The notes below the pieces were generated by a model, which searched no databases, was not told the origin of the DNA, and worked only from the letters and a program-made list of their open reading frames with translations. Below, piece after piece: positions 34,274-43,700 of a stretch of 64,000 bases of DNA (positions are counted from its first letter, which is position 1; each line of letters opens with the position of its first letter). The position numbers and the translations under genes were made by a program. Where the stretch lies: assembly GCF_000411975.1 (NCBI RefSeq), contig NZ_ASXG01000170.1, positions 49,678-113,677 on the forward strand. The letters run 5' to 3'. Origin of the DNA: Amycolatopsis orientalis DSM 43388 (GTDB lineage Bacteria > Actinomycetota > Actinomycetes > Mycobacteriales > Pseudonocardiaceae).

Positions 34274-34902
34274 GCGTCCGCCAGCACCGGTCGGGCACGC
34301 CGGACGTGTTCGTCCACTTCGGACAAGCTGCGGTACCCGGCTTCGGTGCCCGGCCGTCCGCCGTAGTGCACGTCGTCGAACTGCCGCGCGGCAGCGGCGA
34401 GTTCCACCGCCAGGTCCGGCAGGAACCTTCCGGCTTCGGCGACCGCCTCGTCCGCGGTCCGGCCGGAACGGACGTCGAGCAGCGCGCGTTCTTCCATCCC
34501 CCGCACGAGCGCGCGGAACCGGTCCCGCACCGCGTCGGCGAAATCACCGCGAGCGGCGGCTTCCTCGGCGGCTTTCCGGTACTCGTCCGCGGTCTGCCGC
34601 CGCCCGCTGAACACCTGGCCGGTCGTTTTCGCCGACCGGCCGACCTTGCCCACCCGCAGCCGCACGACCACGATCAGCACGATCACCAAGGCCAGCACCA
34701 GCAGCAGGCCGAGCGGGCCGCCGGGCACCCCGGACAACGACTCGAACAGCCGGGAGACGAGCCGTCCGAGCCATTGCCAGAACCGCTCGAGCAGACCCGG
34801 CTGCGCGGCCGCGTAATTCGGGTCGGTCAGCTCCTGGACCGCTCGCAGCCGGGCCGGGTCCCGGTCGATGTCGACCGGGACGTCGGCGAGAAAACCGATC
34901 AC
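34270..34902 (-). CDS. DUF4129 membrane protein
   Basis: 210 residues. A short N-terminal part (DVPVDIDRDPARLRAVQELTDPNY) and an amphipathic stretch precede one span (PLGLLLVLALVIVLIVVVRL). A cytoplasmic DUF4129 domain follows (YRKAAEEAAARGDFADAVRDRFRALVRGMEERALL; GRTADEAVAEAGRFLP). Function is unknown; the family is tied to MoxR/DUF58 modules and, in other bacteria, to transglutaminase-like proteins. GTG 34902 overlaps the upstream stop as GTGA; GTG 34905 is an equal alternative. Confidence 0.85.
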   Translation of the reverse strand: MIGFLADVPVDIDRDPARLRAVQELTDPNYAAAQPGLLERFWQWLGRLVSRLFESLSGVPGGPLGLLLVLALVIVLIVVVRLRVGKVGRSAKTTGQVFSGRRQTADEYRKAAEEAAARGDFADAVRDRFRALVRGMEERALLDVRSGRTADEAVAEAGRFLPDLAVELAAAARQFDDVHYGGRPGTEAGYRSLSEVDEHVRRARPVLADA

Positions 34903-36434
34903 CACGCCTGCCGCGGCGGTTGCGGCGGCTGGATGCCCGCCGCCCTGGCCAGTTCGATGTCCATGCCCTCGCGGCGCATCCGCTGGTCGATGTAGAGCAC
35001 CACGGTGACCAGCGCGGTGAACGGCATGACGATCGTCTCCGCGATCACCTTGCCCACCGACTCCAGCACGAGACCGCCGGTCGTCACCTTCGGCACGGTC
35101 GCCTGCGGGTCGAAGAGGCCGCTGAACGCGCCCGAGCCGAGGCTGAACGGAACGCTGATGATCGCCGAGATCAGCCAGCTGATCACGGCCCCCAGCAGGA
35201 GCACCCCGAACACCCGCCAGAACATCCCCGACACGAGCTGGCGCGACCGCGAGAACGCCTGTCCGATGGTGCCGCGTTCCAGCACCAGCGCGGGGCCGGC
35301 GAGCGACCAGAACACGTACGGCAGCACTGCGGGCAGCAGGCAGAACGCCGCGGCGACGATCGTGGCCAGCGTGTACAGGACGGTGACCGCCAGCAGCGGC
35401 AGCAACCGCGGCGCGGCTTCGCGCATCGCCGAACCGAAGTCGACCGGACGGCCGAGCACCGCTTTGCCCATCACCACGGTGAGGAAACCGGTGAGGAAAG
35501 TCTGCGCCAGCATCGAGATCACGAGCGTCGGCAGCAACGCGGTGAGCGTGGAGCCGAGCAGGCTGTAGAGCGCGTCGAGCTGCTGTTGCTGCGTCGCGGC
35601 CGGACCGAGCTGGGCGACCCGGTTGAAATCGGGCACCAGCCACAGCGTCGCGACGAGGTTCAGCCCCGCCGAGACGACCGCGACGATCGCGGAGACGCCG
35701 AGGATCAGCAGCGGATACCGGCGGATCGCGGTGATCGCGCCGTCGAGGATGTCGCCGACGTTCAACGGACGCAACGCGATCACGCCCGGTTTGCCCAGTC
35801 CGTTCGGACCCCAGCCCGCGCCGGGATGGCCGTAGCCGCCGCCGGGGTACTGCGGAAGCGGTTGCTGGCCCGGGGATTGCCCTGGGGATTGCCATTGCCC
35901 GCCGGCCGGGGGCGGCGTTCCGCCGGGTGCCGAGAAGGTGCTGGGCGGCGGGGTTTGCCCGAACGGAGGGGTCGCGCCAGCCGGGGTCGCGCCGCCCGAC
36001 GGCGGCGTGGCACCAGCGGGGTTCGCACCACCCGAAGGCGACGTCGCGCCAGCCGGGTTCGCGCCACCTGAAGGCGAAGTCGCGCCAGCCGGGGATTCGG
36101 CACCCGGCTGCGGCGTCGAGCCAGCGGGATGCACGCCGCCCGACGAGGCCGGGCCAGCCGGGGACACACCACCGGGCTGCGCATTTTCGCTGGCAGGCGA
36201 CGGAGTCGCGCCGGTCTGGCCCGTCCCGGCGGGCGGATTCGCCCCGGCCGAAGCGGCGTTTTCGCTGGCGGACGACGAAAATCCGCCGTTCGGGCCGGAC
36301 GGCGAGGACGAGATGTCCTTTTCGCCGGTCTCCGGCGGGGTGGCAGCGGACGCTCCGGGATCGGGGCTGGCGAAGCCCCGGCTCGGCGTAGGCGTGTCGT
36401 CCCCCGCCCCGGGCGCACCGGGTGAGTTTGTCAT
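34899..36434 (-). CDS. Pro/Gly-rich multispan membrane protein (GDPD membrane-domain-like)
   Basis: 511 residues. The first 200 are low-complexity (Pro, Gly, Ala, Ser) with about four 12-residue repeats, SPSGGANPAGAT. The rest has about six spans arranged as in the glycerophosphoryl-diester-phosphodiesterase membrane-domain family, including LRPLNVGDILDGAITAIRRYPLLILGVSAIV and LAGPALVLERGTIGQAFSRSRQLVSGMFWRVFGVLLLGAVI. No phosphodiesterase domain is attached. It may organise or fold membrane partners; the function is unknown. ATG 36434 is the first gene of the DUF4129-DUF4350-MoxR-DUF58 operon. Confidence 0.78.
   Translation of the reverse strand: MTNSPGAPGAGDDTPTPSRGFASPDPGASAATPPETGEKDISSSPSGPNGGFSSSASENAASAGANPPAGTGQTGATPSPASENAQPGGVSPAGPASSGGVHPAGSTPQPGAESPAGATSPSGGANPAGATSPSGGANPAGATPPSGGATPAGATPPFGQTPPPSTFSAPGGTPPPAGGQWQSPGQSPGQQPLPQYPGGGYGHPGAGWGPNGLGKPGVIALRPLNVGDILDGAITAIRRYPLLILGVSAIVAVVSAGLNLVATLWLVPDFNRVAQLGPAATQQQQLDALYSLLGSTLTALLPTLVISMLAQTFLTGFLTVVMGKAVLGRPVDFGSAMREAAPRLLPLLAVTVLYTLATIVAAAFCLLPAVLPYVFWSLAGPALVLERGTIGQAFSRSRQLVSGMFWRVFGVLLLGAVISWLISAIISVPFSLGSGAFSGLFDPQATVPKVTTGGLVLESVGKVIAETIVMPFTALVTVVLYIDQRMRREGMDIELARAAGIQPPQPPRQAW
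35971..36114. repeat. 36-bp coding tandem repeat
   Basis: Units beginning GT(C/G)GC(G/A)CCAGC are at 35971, 36007, 36043 and 36079, a 36-bp period, with substitutions between copies. They encode the 12-residue Pro/Gly/Ala repeat of the multispan membrane protein. Confidence 0.8.
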
Positions 36435-36632
36435 CGGAGCCCCTCGTCTGCACGGCCTTGCGGTTGCTGCCGTCACTCTTCCAGAGCCGCCCGCACCCGG
36501 CCAGACCTGGGGGGACGTCCGGGCGGGCAGCCCGTCCGGCGAAGTGGTGCGGCGGCCCGGGCATCCCCCGATATGCTGAACGGCAAGCCGGGGTACGCCC
36601 GGCCCGCGCCGAGACCTACCGGGACTGCCCTG

Positions 36633-37808
36633 ATGACGCAACCGCCCTACGGCCAGGTGCCGCCACGCGGGACCGTTCAACCGCCGCCGGTGCCGGGCCA
36701 AGGACCGGTGCCGCCGGGCCAGTACCCGGGCCGGGCGCAAGGTTCCAACCAGGCCCAGGCGCCGTACCAGGGACAGCAGCCGCCGTATCAGGGTCCGCCG
36801 CCGCAGGGGCCGCAGTGGCAACAGCCGCCGTCCTACCCGGTGCCGCCGCGCAAGCCCACCGGGCTGATCGTCGGGCTGTGCCTCGGCGCGGTCGCGGTGC
36901 TGGCACTGGGTGTCGTGGCGATTGTTTCGCTGAACCGCGGGTCGGGGCCGAGCAACGCGGGCTACCAGGCCGCGCCGCCGTCGCCGTCGTCCGCCTACGA
37001 ACTGCCGCCGGCCAGCGGCTCGTCCACCTCGTCGAGCGCGCCGACCACTTCGTCGGAAAGCCCGACCACCTCGACCAGCGCGGGTCCGCACAAGATCCTC
37101 AAGCTGGCCGACCACCCGATCCTGCAGGACCCCAACGCCGGCCTGCAGAACCTCGTCTGCAACCTGCCGCCGTGGACCAGCACGCAGGACGGCGCCGAAG
37201 CCTTCTTCACCGCCGCGAGCAAATGCCTCGACGCGGCGTGGGGCCCGTTCCTCGAGTCCTACAACCTGCCGTTCACGCCGCCCGCGCTGCACTTCCCGAC
37301 CGGGCCGAGCTTCGACACCGAATGCGGCACCATCCAGGTCGGCATCGCGACCGCGGCGTACTACTGCGAAAACAATCTGTACGTCCCGTTCAAGGGCCTG
37401 CAGACCGATCAGTACGGCAACAACCCGGGCGTCTACCTGGCCTTGTTCGCCCACGAGTACGGCCACCACGTGCAGGAAGTCGCGGGCATCATGGACGCCG
37501 CGTGGCAGAAGATCTACGCGGCCGGGCAGAACAGCCCCGAGGGCCTCGAAATGTCGCGCCGCAAAGAACTCCAGGCACAGTGCTTCTCCGGAATGTTCCT
37601 GGGCGCGCACGTCGACCGCGGCGGCACGATCACCCGCGACATGTACAACAAAGCCTGGAACGACCAGGAAACCCGCGGGGACAACACTTCCCGCAGCCAC
37701 GACCACGGCACCAACGCGCACTACGCGCAGTGGTGGCGTGCCGGGGCGAAGGACAACCGGATCGCGGACTGCAACACCTTCGCCGCCCCGTCTTCGGACG
37801 TCAGCTGA
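36633..37808 (+). CDS. Neutral zinc metallopeptidase (YpfJ family), membrane-anchored
   Basis: 391 residues. A Pro/Gln-rich cytoplasmic N terminus (1-73) precedes one span (GLIVGLCLGAVAVLALGVVAIVSL, 77-100). A Ser/Thr/Pro linker (102-150) and an extracytoplasmic protease domain follow, with the zinc motif HEYGHH (274-279). Four cysteines (LVCNLPP, SKCLDAA, ECGTIQ, YCENNLY) could form disulfides, and RRKELQAQCFSGMFLGA is conserved in the family. Substrates are unknown. ATG 36633 is preceded by no strong ribosome binding site. It is divergent from the multispan membrane-protein gene, with a 198-base intergenic region. Confidence 0.88.
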   Translation: MTQPPYGQVPPRGTVQPPPVPGQGPVPPGQYPGRAQGSNQAQAPYQGQQPPYQGPPPQGPQWQQPPSYPVPPRKPTGLIVGLCLGAVAVLALGVVAIVSLNRGSGPSNAGYQAAPPSPSSAYELPPASGSSTSSSAPTTSSESPTTSTSAGPHKILKLADHPILQDPNAGLQNLVCNLPPWTSTQDGAEAFFTAASKCLDAAWGPFLESYNLPFTPPALHFPTGPSFDTECGTIQVGIATAAYYCENNLYVPFKGLQTDQYGNNPGVYLALFAHEYGHHVQEVAGIMDAAWQKIYAAGQNSPEGLEMSRRKELQAQCFSGMFLGAHVDRGGTITRDMYNKAWNDQETRGDNTSRSHDHGTNAHYAQWWRAGAKDNRIADCNTFAAPSSDVS

Positions 37809-37899
37809 CCACTGCGTCCGTAGTGATCAGTGGCCCGGCGTCGCCACTACAACCGGAGTGGTGCCGGAGAGCGCTGCCGCTGCCGTGCTTCTCCGCGCG

Positions 37900-38370
37900 T
37901 CAGCTGAGCAGGGCGAGCTTGCCCGAGCCGCGGATCACCAGGTACGCGTACATCCCGCCGCAGAAACAGGCGAACACCAGCAGCGCCAGCGCGATCGGCG
38001 CGCGCAGGTCCTGTGCCCCCGCCGTGGTGTCCGGCATGGTGACTGAAATGACGCCGTCCGCCGGAGCGTCGTCCGGGACCAGCACCTGGAGGTGCTCGTC
38101 CTTGCCGTGCCCGCAGCTGTCGAGCGTGCCCTCCCGCGGTTTGCCGCCGAGCTGGAACGAGACCGATTCGGCCGCGCCGGGCACGGAGCAGTCGACGGCC
38201 TTGGTGACCCGGGCGTCCACCGGCGCGCCCGGGGACTTCGCCTGAATGCTGAGCAGCCCCGGGCCGGCGAGCCACGTCAAGACCACGACGAGCACCCCGA
38301 CCGCGATCGGGATGCCCATCTGCAGCCCCCGCTTGACGGGGCTCTTATGCGGGGGTTCGGAAACCTGCAC
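37900..38370 (-). CDS. Hypothetical two-span membrane protein
   Basis: 156 residues. Two spans (IPIAVGVLVVVLTWLAGPG and PIALALLVFACFCGGMYAYLVI) flank an extracytoplasmic domain of about 90 residues. That domain has two cysteines (VDCSVPGAA, DSCGHGKD), which probably form a disulfide. I do not recognise the family. GTG 38370 was chosen because the sequence upstream is non-membrane and compositionally odd. It stands alone, convergent with the zinc peptidase gene. Confidence 0.7.
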   Translation of the reverse strand: MQVSEPPHKSPVKRGLQMGIPIAVGVLVVVLTWLAGPGLLSIQAKSPGAPVDARVTKAVDCSVPGAAESVSFQLGGKPREGTLDSCGHGKDEHLQVLVPDDAPADGVISVTMPDTTAGAQDLRAPIALALLVFACFCGGMYAYLVIRGSGKLALLS

Positions 38371-38502
38371 GACGCCATGCTTCCAGATGCCGGGGGCAAA
38401 ACCCAGTGAGGTGCCCGCGCACGGGGGACCCCGGCCGGGACCGCCCCGTCCGCCGAGCCCCGGTTCGCTCTGCCCCGGACCGCGCCTGGGCATCACCCCA
38501 AT

Positions 38503-38945
38503 GCCGCATTCGGTGCGCCCTAATCACCCGAAGTGGCATTGGTTGCGCCGCATGCCCCCAACGCGGCATTCGATGCGGCCCACCCAACGCGGCAGCAGTT
38601 GTCCCGTACACCCCCGAAACGGCGCTCGCGCGCCCCACACGCCCAACGCGGCATTGGTCGCCCCGCAAAACCCAAAACGGCGTTCGATGCCACCCACCCA
38701 ACGCCACAGCAGTCGCCCAGCACACCCCAAAGCGGCATTCGGTGCGGGCCTACCCAACCAACGCCACAGCGGTCGCCCCGCACACCCCCGAAACGGCATC
38801 CGCGCGCCCCACACACCCACCGCGGCATTGGTCGCCCCACAAAACCCAAAGCGACATTCAATGCGACCCACCCAACGCCACAGCAGTCGCCCAGCACACC
38901 CCAAAGCGGCATCCGGTGCGCCCCAGCCGCGCCCAACGCGGCATG
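38503..38945. repeat. 16-unit array of about 29-bp repeats with 174-bp period
   Basis: A core GCGGCATT (variants GCCGCATT, GTGGCATT, GCGACATT, ACGGCGTT, GCCACAGC, GCGGCATC) recurs at 38503, 38533, 38563, 38589, 38619, 38648, 38677, 38703, 38732, 38763, 38793, 38822, 38851, 38877, 38906 and 38938. The spacing is 26-32 bases (mean 29). Units repeat in sets of six: 38589/38763, 38619/38793, 38648/38822, 38677/38851, 38703/38877 and 38732/38906 are all exactly 174 apart. Reading frames through it on both strands are repeat products, not genes. No spacers, so not CRISPR. Confidence 0.85.
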
Positions 38946-39026
38946 GGGGCTTCGCCGCACCGCGACGGCGCTGGGGCTCTCCCCGCCGACGGGACCGGCA
39001 CGATGCCGAGGTCCGTGAATGCCGAG

Positions 39027-39081
39027 GTCCGTGAAGGGCTCCTTGAGGGAATCTGATTCCCTCAAGGAGCCCTTCACGGAC
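39027..39081. repeat. Perfect palindrome, copy 2 (27-bp arms)
   Basis: Arms at 39027-39053 (beginning GTCCGTGAAGGGCTCCTT) and 39055-39081 (ending GGAGCCCTTCACGGAC) are exact complements around one central T. It starts 77 bases past the K+ channel stop. It is the same element as the one at 22407-22453, differing at the GAGGG/GCGGG position in both arms. A short direct repeat, GAGGTCCGTGAA, lies immediately before it (39009-39020 and 39024-39035). Confidence 0.92.
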
Positions 39082-39157
39082 TTCCGAGGAGCGAAACCCG
39101 CGCCCCGCCCGGTGCCGCATCCCCATGTCGGAGCAGCACTGCAGCACCGAGCAGCCC

Positions 39158-40240
39158 TCAGCGCTCGATGTGATCGACCTGAGTGACCTTCTTGACGTAC
39201 AGCAGCCGGTCCCCCGGCTCGAGCGCGTCCGCCTGCGGGGCGTCCACCCGGTAGAGCACTCCGTCGCGCACCACGCCGAGCACCGTGTCCGACAGGTGCC
39301 GGGGCGAGCCGCCTTCCTCGCTGGGCTCGATGCTGCGCTCGGCGATCGCCAGGCCGGACTCCGGCGTCAGCAAGTCCTCCACCATGTCCACTACAAGTGG
39401 AGTGGATGTCGCCATCCCGAGCAGCCGGCCGGCCGTCTCGCTCGACACCACGACCTGGTTCGCGCCGGACTGCTTCAGCAGGTGCACGTTCTCCGCCTCG
39501 CGCACCGAAGCCACGATGTGCGCCTTCGGGGCCAGTTCGCGTGCGGTGAGGGTGACCAGCACAGCGGTGTCGTCGCGGTTCGGTGCGACCACTACCGCTC
39601 GCGCGTGCTGCACGCCGGCGACTCGCAGGACGTCCGCCCGGGTCGCCGATCCGTGCACGGTGACGAGGCCGAGCGCGCTCGCCGCGTCCAGCGCCTGCTG
39701 GTCGGTGTCGACGACCACGACGCGGTTGGCCTGCACCTCTTCGTCGCCGAGCAGCGCGTTGACCGCCGAGCGGCCCTTCGTGCCGAAACCGACGACGACG
39801 GTGTGGTCGCGCACCTTCGTCCTCCACTTCTGGATTTTGAACGCCTGCCGGGAGCGCTCGGTGAGCACTTCCAGGGTGGTCCCGACGAGGACGATGAGGA
39901 AGAGCACCCGCAGCGGCGTGATCACGATGACGTTGACCAGCCGCGCGGACGCGGTGGCCGGGGCGATGTCGCCGTAGCCGGTGGTCGAGAGGGAAACTGT
40001 CGCGTAATAAAGCGAGTCGAGAAGCGAAAGGCCGTCGCCGTTGGCGTCGCGGTAGCCGTCCCGGTCGAGGTAGACGATCAGCACCGTGGCGAGCAGGGCC
40101 AGCATCGCGCCGATGATCCGCTTCACGATCGAGCGCATCGGGCTGACTGTCAGCTCGGGCATCCGGATCACGCCGACGAGCTCGTGGTCGGGCCGGTCGT
40201 TCAACCGGACGTTCAGGGGCAGCCGTTTCAGGGCCTTCAT
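39158..40240 (-). CDS. Two-span potassium channel with TrkA-N (RCK) domain
   Basis: 360 residues. A short N terminus, span 1 (AMLALLATVLIVYL), a pore helix with selectivity filter TTGYGD (86-91) and span 2 (VNVIVITPLRVLFLIVLVG) form the channel. RCK domain: NAD-binding loop VVVGFGTKG (148-156) and VVVVDTDQQAL, then a TrkA-C-like tail. It resembles MthK-type or Kch channels and matches M. tuberculosis Rv3200c by position next to adnB. The ATG at 40240 is 107 bases from the divergent DoxX-like gene. Confidence 0.93.
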   Translation of the reverse strand: MKALKRLPLNVRLNDRPDHELVGVIRMPELTVSPMRSIVKRIIGAMLALLATVLIVYLDRDGYRDANGDGLSLLDSLYYATVSLSTTGYGDIAPATASARLVNVIVITPLRVLFLIVLVGTTLEVLTERSRQAFKIQKWRTKVRDHTVVVGFGTKGRSAVNALLGDEEVQANRVVVVDTDQQALDAASALGLVTVHGSATRADVLRVAGVQHARAVVVAPNRDDTAVLVTLTARELAPKAHIVASVREAENVHLLKQSGANQVVVSSETAGRLLGMATSTPLVVDMVEDLLTPESGLAIAERSIEPSEEGGSPRHLSDTVLGVVRDGVLYRVDAPQADALEPGDRLLYVKKVTQVDHIER

Positions 40241-40346
40241 GCACCGGCTCCCCGCGGGCGTTCGGCGTCACTCACAGCCGGGAGGATAACCCAATCGGAG
40301 CACCCGCACATCCGTCCCGAGGAGGCTGCTGTGGCAGGCTTGCCGC

Positions 40347-40730
40347 ATGTCCGAGCCTCGCGCGTCGCAACGTCCGGCGCATCTTCTCGCCGCTCTCCTC
40401 GCCGGGGCGGGCGTCCTGCACTTCCTCCGGCCGAAGCCGTTCGACGCGCTGGTCCCGAAGGAATTGCCCGGTGACCGGCGCACGTGGACGTACGCGTCGG
40501 GCGTCGCCGAGCTGACCGTCGCCGCCGGGATCGCCGCGCCGCGCACGCGCCGGCTCGGCGGACTGGCGGCGGCGCTGCTGTTCGTCGGGGTGTTTCCAGG
40601 GAACGTGAAAATGGCGTTGGATTACCACCGGCGCGGCCGTCCGGCGCGGGACCGCGCGGTGGCGTGGCTGCGGCTGCCGCTGCAGTGGCCGTTGGTGAGC
40701 TGGGCATTGACCGTCCGCGATCGGGCCTAG
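40347..40730 (+). CDS. DoxX-like small membrane protein
   Basis: 127 residues with about four spans. LAALLAGAGVLHFLRPKPFDALVP and the central GVAELTVAAGIAAPRTRRLGGLAAALLFVGVFPGNVKMALD follow the DoxX-like pattern (conserved H-F-x-P at the first span, GxxEL at the third). The family is of uncertain function, linked to redox and respiratory proteins. Start ATG 40347. It is convergent with adnB, whose stop is 4 bases downstream. Confidence 0.8.
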   Translation: MSEPRASQRPAHLLAALLAGAGVLHFLRPKPFDALVPKELPGDRRTWTYASGVAELTVAAGIAAPRTRRLGGLAAALLFVGVFPGNVKMALDYHRRGRPARDRAVAWLRLPLQWPLVSWALTVRDRA

Positions 40731-40733
40731 CTC

Positions 40734-43700
40734 TTACTCCTGCGGAATGTTGCGCACCAGGGCGCGCAGGCCTTCCGCATCGAGCAGGTCGGCCGGCCGC
40801 AGCGTGTGCCCATGTCGGACATAGTGGAAGGCCGCGCGCACCTGATCCACCGGCACCTTCTTCAGCGCTGCCCACGCCAATCGATACGCACCAAGCTGAA
40901 TCTCCAGTGCCGGCAACCGTTCTTCGGACGGCACCGAGCCGGTTTTCCAGTCCACGACAGTCCAGCCGCCGTCGGGGTCCGCGTACACCGCGTCCATCCG
41001 GCCGCGCAAGGTGAGGCCTTCGACGTCCGCGGAAAACGGCACCTCCACCGCGACCGGGACCCGGTCGGCCCATTCACTGTTCTCGAAAGCTTCTTGCAGG
41101 GCTTCGAAATCAGTGTCCGGCGCTTCGCCGACGTCCGCCGCACCGGGGAGGTCGTCGATCTCCAGCAGCCGGTCGCCGGAGAACCGTTGCTCCAGCCAGC
41201 TGTGGAACGCGGTGCCGCGGCGAGCGAAGGTGTTGGGCGGCAAGGGAAGCGGCCGACGCAGCCGTTGCGCCAGAGCATCCGCATCGGACGCCAAATCGAC
41301 CAACTGGCTCACGCTGAGCTGCGCGGGCAGCGCCACGCGATCCACAGTGGACTGAGCGCGGGCGCGTTCGGCCAGAAGGACGTCGGTGTCGGCGGCCCAG
41401 CCGTCCGGGTCTTCCGGATCGACGACGTCCTCGTCGTCTTCGAAGTATTCGTCATCCGGCAGGTAGTCTTCTTCGTCCTCGGGTTCCGGCGGCAGCGGGA
41501 TTTCGTCGTCGTCGGCCGCCGGAAGCGGTTCGGCTTCCGGTTCGGGCTCGGGTTCCTCTTCCAGGGCGGCCATTTCCGCCAGCAGCAGATCCACCCCGGT
41601 GGCCACGCCGGACCGCCGGTCGCCCAGCGGGTCCACCGGCCACCGCGCCGTCCGGGAATCCGCTACCAGCGGGTTTTCCTCGTCCTCCGCCGGTTCGTCG
41701 GCCCAGACGTCGATCACGCCCAACGGTGGGTCGGCCTCGTTCATCACCTCGGCGATTTCCGACAGGAAGATCGACGGGCCTTTGGCGCGTGTGCTGCTTT
41801 CGTTCCACCAATGCCCGGATACCAGCAACGCACGCTCGGAACGGGTCAGCGCGACGTAACAAAGCCGGCGTTCCTCGTCGGCTTCCCGCGCTACGAACCC
41901 TTCTTCGTGCAGTTCCAGCGCTTCCTGTACTTCCTTGCGGTCATAACCTTCCGCGATCTGCAGCTTCGGCAGGTCCGCCGCGTCACCACGCAAATGCGCG
42001 GGCAGCGCGGTAGAAGTACGCAACCAGGAAGACGAGCGGCGCTTGCCCGGAAAGACCTCCGCGACCAGATGCGGGACCGCCACCACTTCCCACTCGAGCC
42101 CCTTGGCGGAGTGCACGGTGAGCACCTGCACCCGGTCCGGAACCACCTGCACCTCACCCGGCGTGAGACCGTCTTCCGCGTGTACCGCGGTGTTCAGGTA
42201 GTCCACAAAGGACAATAGCGTCGCCGTCGGCGCGGTCTCCGCGTAGTCGGTCACGACTTCCGCGAACGCGTCCAAATGCGCGCGGCCCGCTGATCCGGGA
42301 CGGGCAAGCGATTCGACGTCGAGCAGCATCGTGCGTTCGACGTCCGCCACCAATTCCGGCAGCGACTGATCCAGCCGACGACGCAGGGCAGTCAATTCCG
42401 CGCCCAGGCGGCGAATCCGCCGGTACCCCTCCGCGGAATAACGCTCGGGTGCACCGGGTTCGTCAACGGCGTCGATCAGCCCCGCGGTTTCCGCCCGTTC
42501 AGCGACGAGTTCCGGTTCCTCGCCGTCCTTCGCGCGCGGCTCGGGCGAGGTCAGTTCGTTGGCCCGTCGCCACAACGCCGCGACGTCCGCCGCCGCGATC
42601 CGCCAGCGCGCACCGGTCAGCAACCGGGCCGCCGCGCTGCCCGCCAGCGGATCGGCAAGTACTCGCAGGGTGGACACGAGGTCGGCGACCTCCGGTTCGT
42701 CCAGCAACCCGCCGAGGCCCACGACCTCGACCGGCAGGCCGCGCATCCGCAGTTCCGCCGCGATCGGCGCCATGTCCGCCCGGCGCCGCACCAATACCGC
42801 CGCGGTGGGCGGCTTGCCGGATTCCTCTTTCTCCGCGTGCCACCGCTGCGCCAGGTGGTCGGCGACCCACTCACGTTCCGCGCGCACGTCCGGCAGCAAC
42901 GCGACCGCGATGTCCGCCGGGCCGGCCCCGTCCCGCGCCCGCAGCCGTTCCACGCCAAGTCCGCGCTGCCGCAACGGTTCCGAGATCGCGTTGGCCAATT
43001 CCAGGATTTCCGGCGGATTGCGGAAACTGGTGAGCAGCCCGAATTCGTGCGCGGCTTCCAGCCGCTCCTCGCCGCGACGCGGAAAGTCCGTGGTGAACCG
43101 CGGCAGGTTCGCCGCACTCGCGCCGCGCCAGCCGTAAATCGCCTGCGCCGGGTCGCCGACCGCGGTCACCGGCATCGGCGGATGCTCAACACCGCCGAAC
43201 AGCGACCGCAGCAGCACTCGTTGCGCGTGCCCGGTGTCCTGGTACTCGTCCAGCAACACGGCCCCGTAGCGCTCGCGCTCCCCCGCGACCACCGCTGGAT
43301 ACCCCTCCGCGAGCTGCGCGGCCAGCGACATCTGGTCCGCGAAGTCGAGCGCGCCTTCCGCCCGTTTGCGCCGATGGTAATCCTCGACCAGCGGCAGCAA
43401 AGCCAGCCGAAAACGTTGCGCCGCCAGCACTTCCTGCAGCTTCACCGGAAGCGAGGCACGCTGTCCTTTAGCACGCGGAGCGTTCTCGATGATCTCGCAC
43501 AACCACTCGGTGTACTGCCCGAGCTTCTCCGTCGAAATCAGATGCTCGCCCAGTTCACCGGCCAGCGCGAGCAGTTGCGCGGTGACCGTCGGCGGCACCC
43601 GATCGGTGTCCAGGTCATTGTCCCAAGTGGACACCACTCGATGCGCCAGCTGCCACGACGAAGTCTCCGACAGCAACCGCACGCCGGGCTGCACCGGAAG

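Noticed and set aside
36435..37721. Large N-terminal extension of the multispan membrane-protein frame
   Set aside because: The extension lies opposite the zinc peptidase gene, has biased shadow composition, and ATG 36434 gives the family start.
38503..38945. CRISPR-like array (29-bp period)
   Set aside because: The units abut with no unique spacers; similarity extends through the whole unit and a 174-bp higher-order period is present.
38400..39120. Long reading frames on both strands
   Set aside because: They are products of the repeat array, with repetitive WGA/CGVGW-type translations and no start signals.
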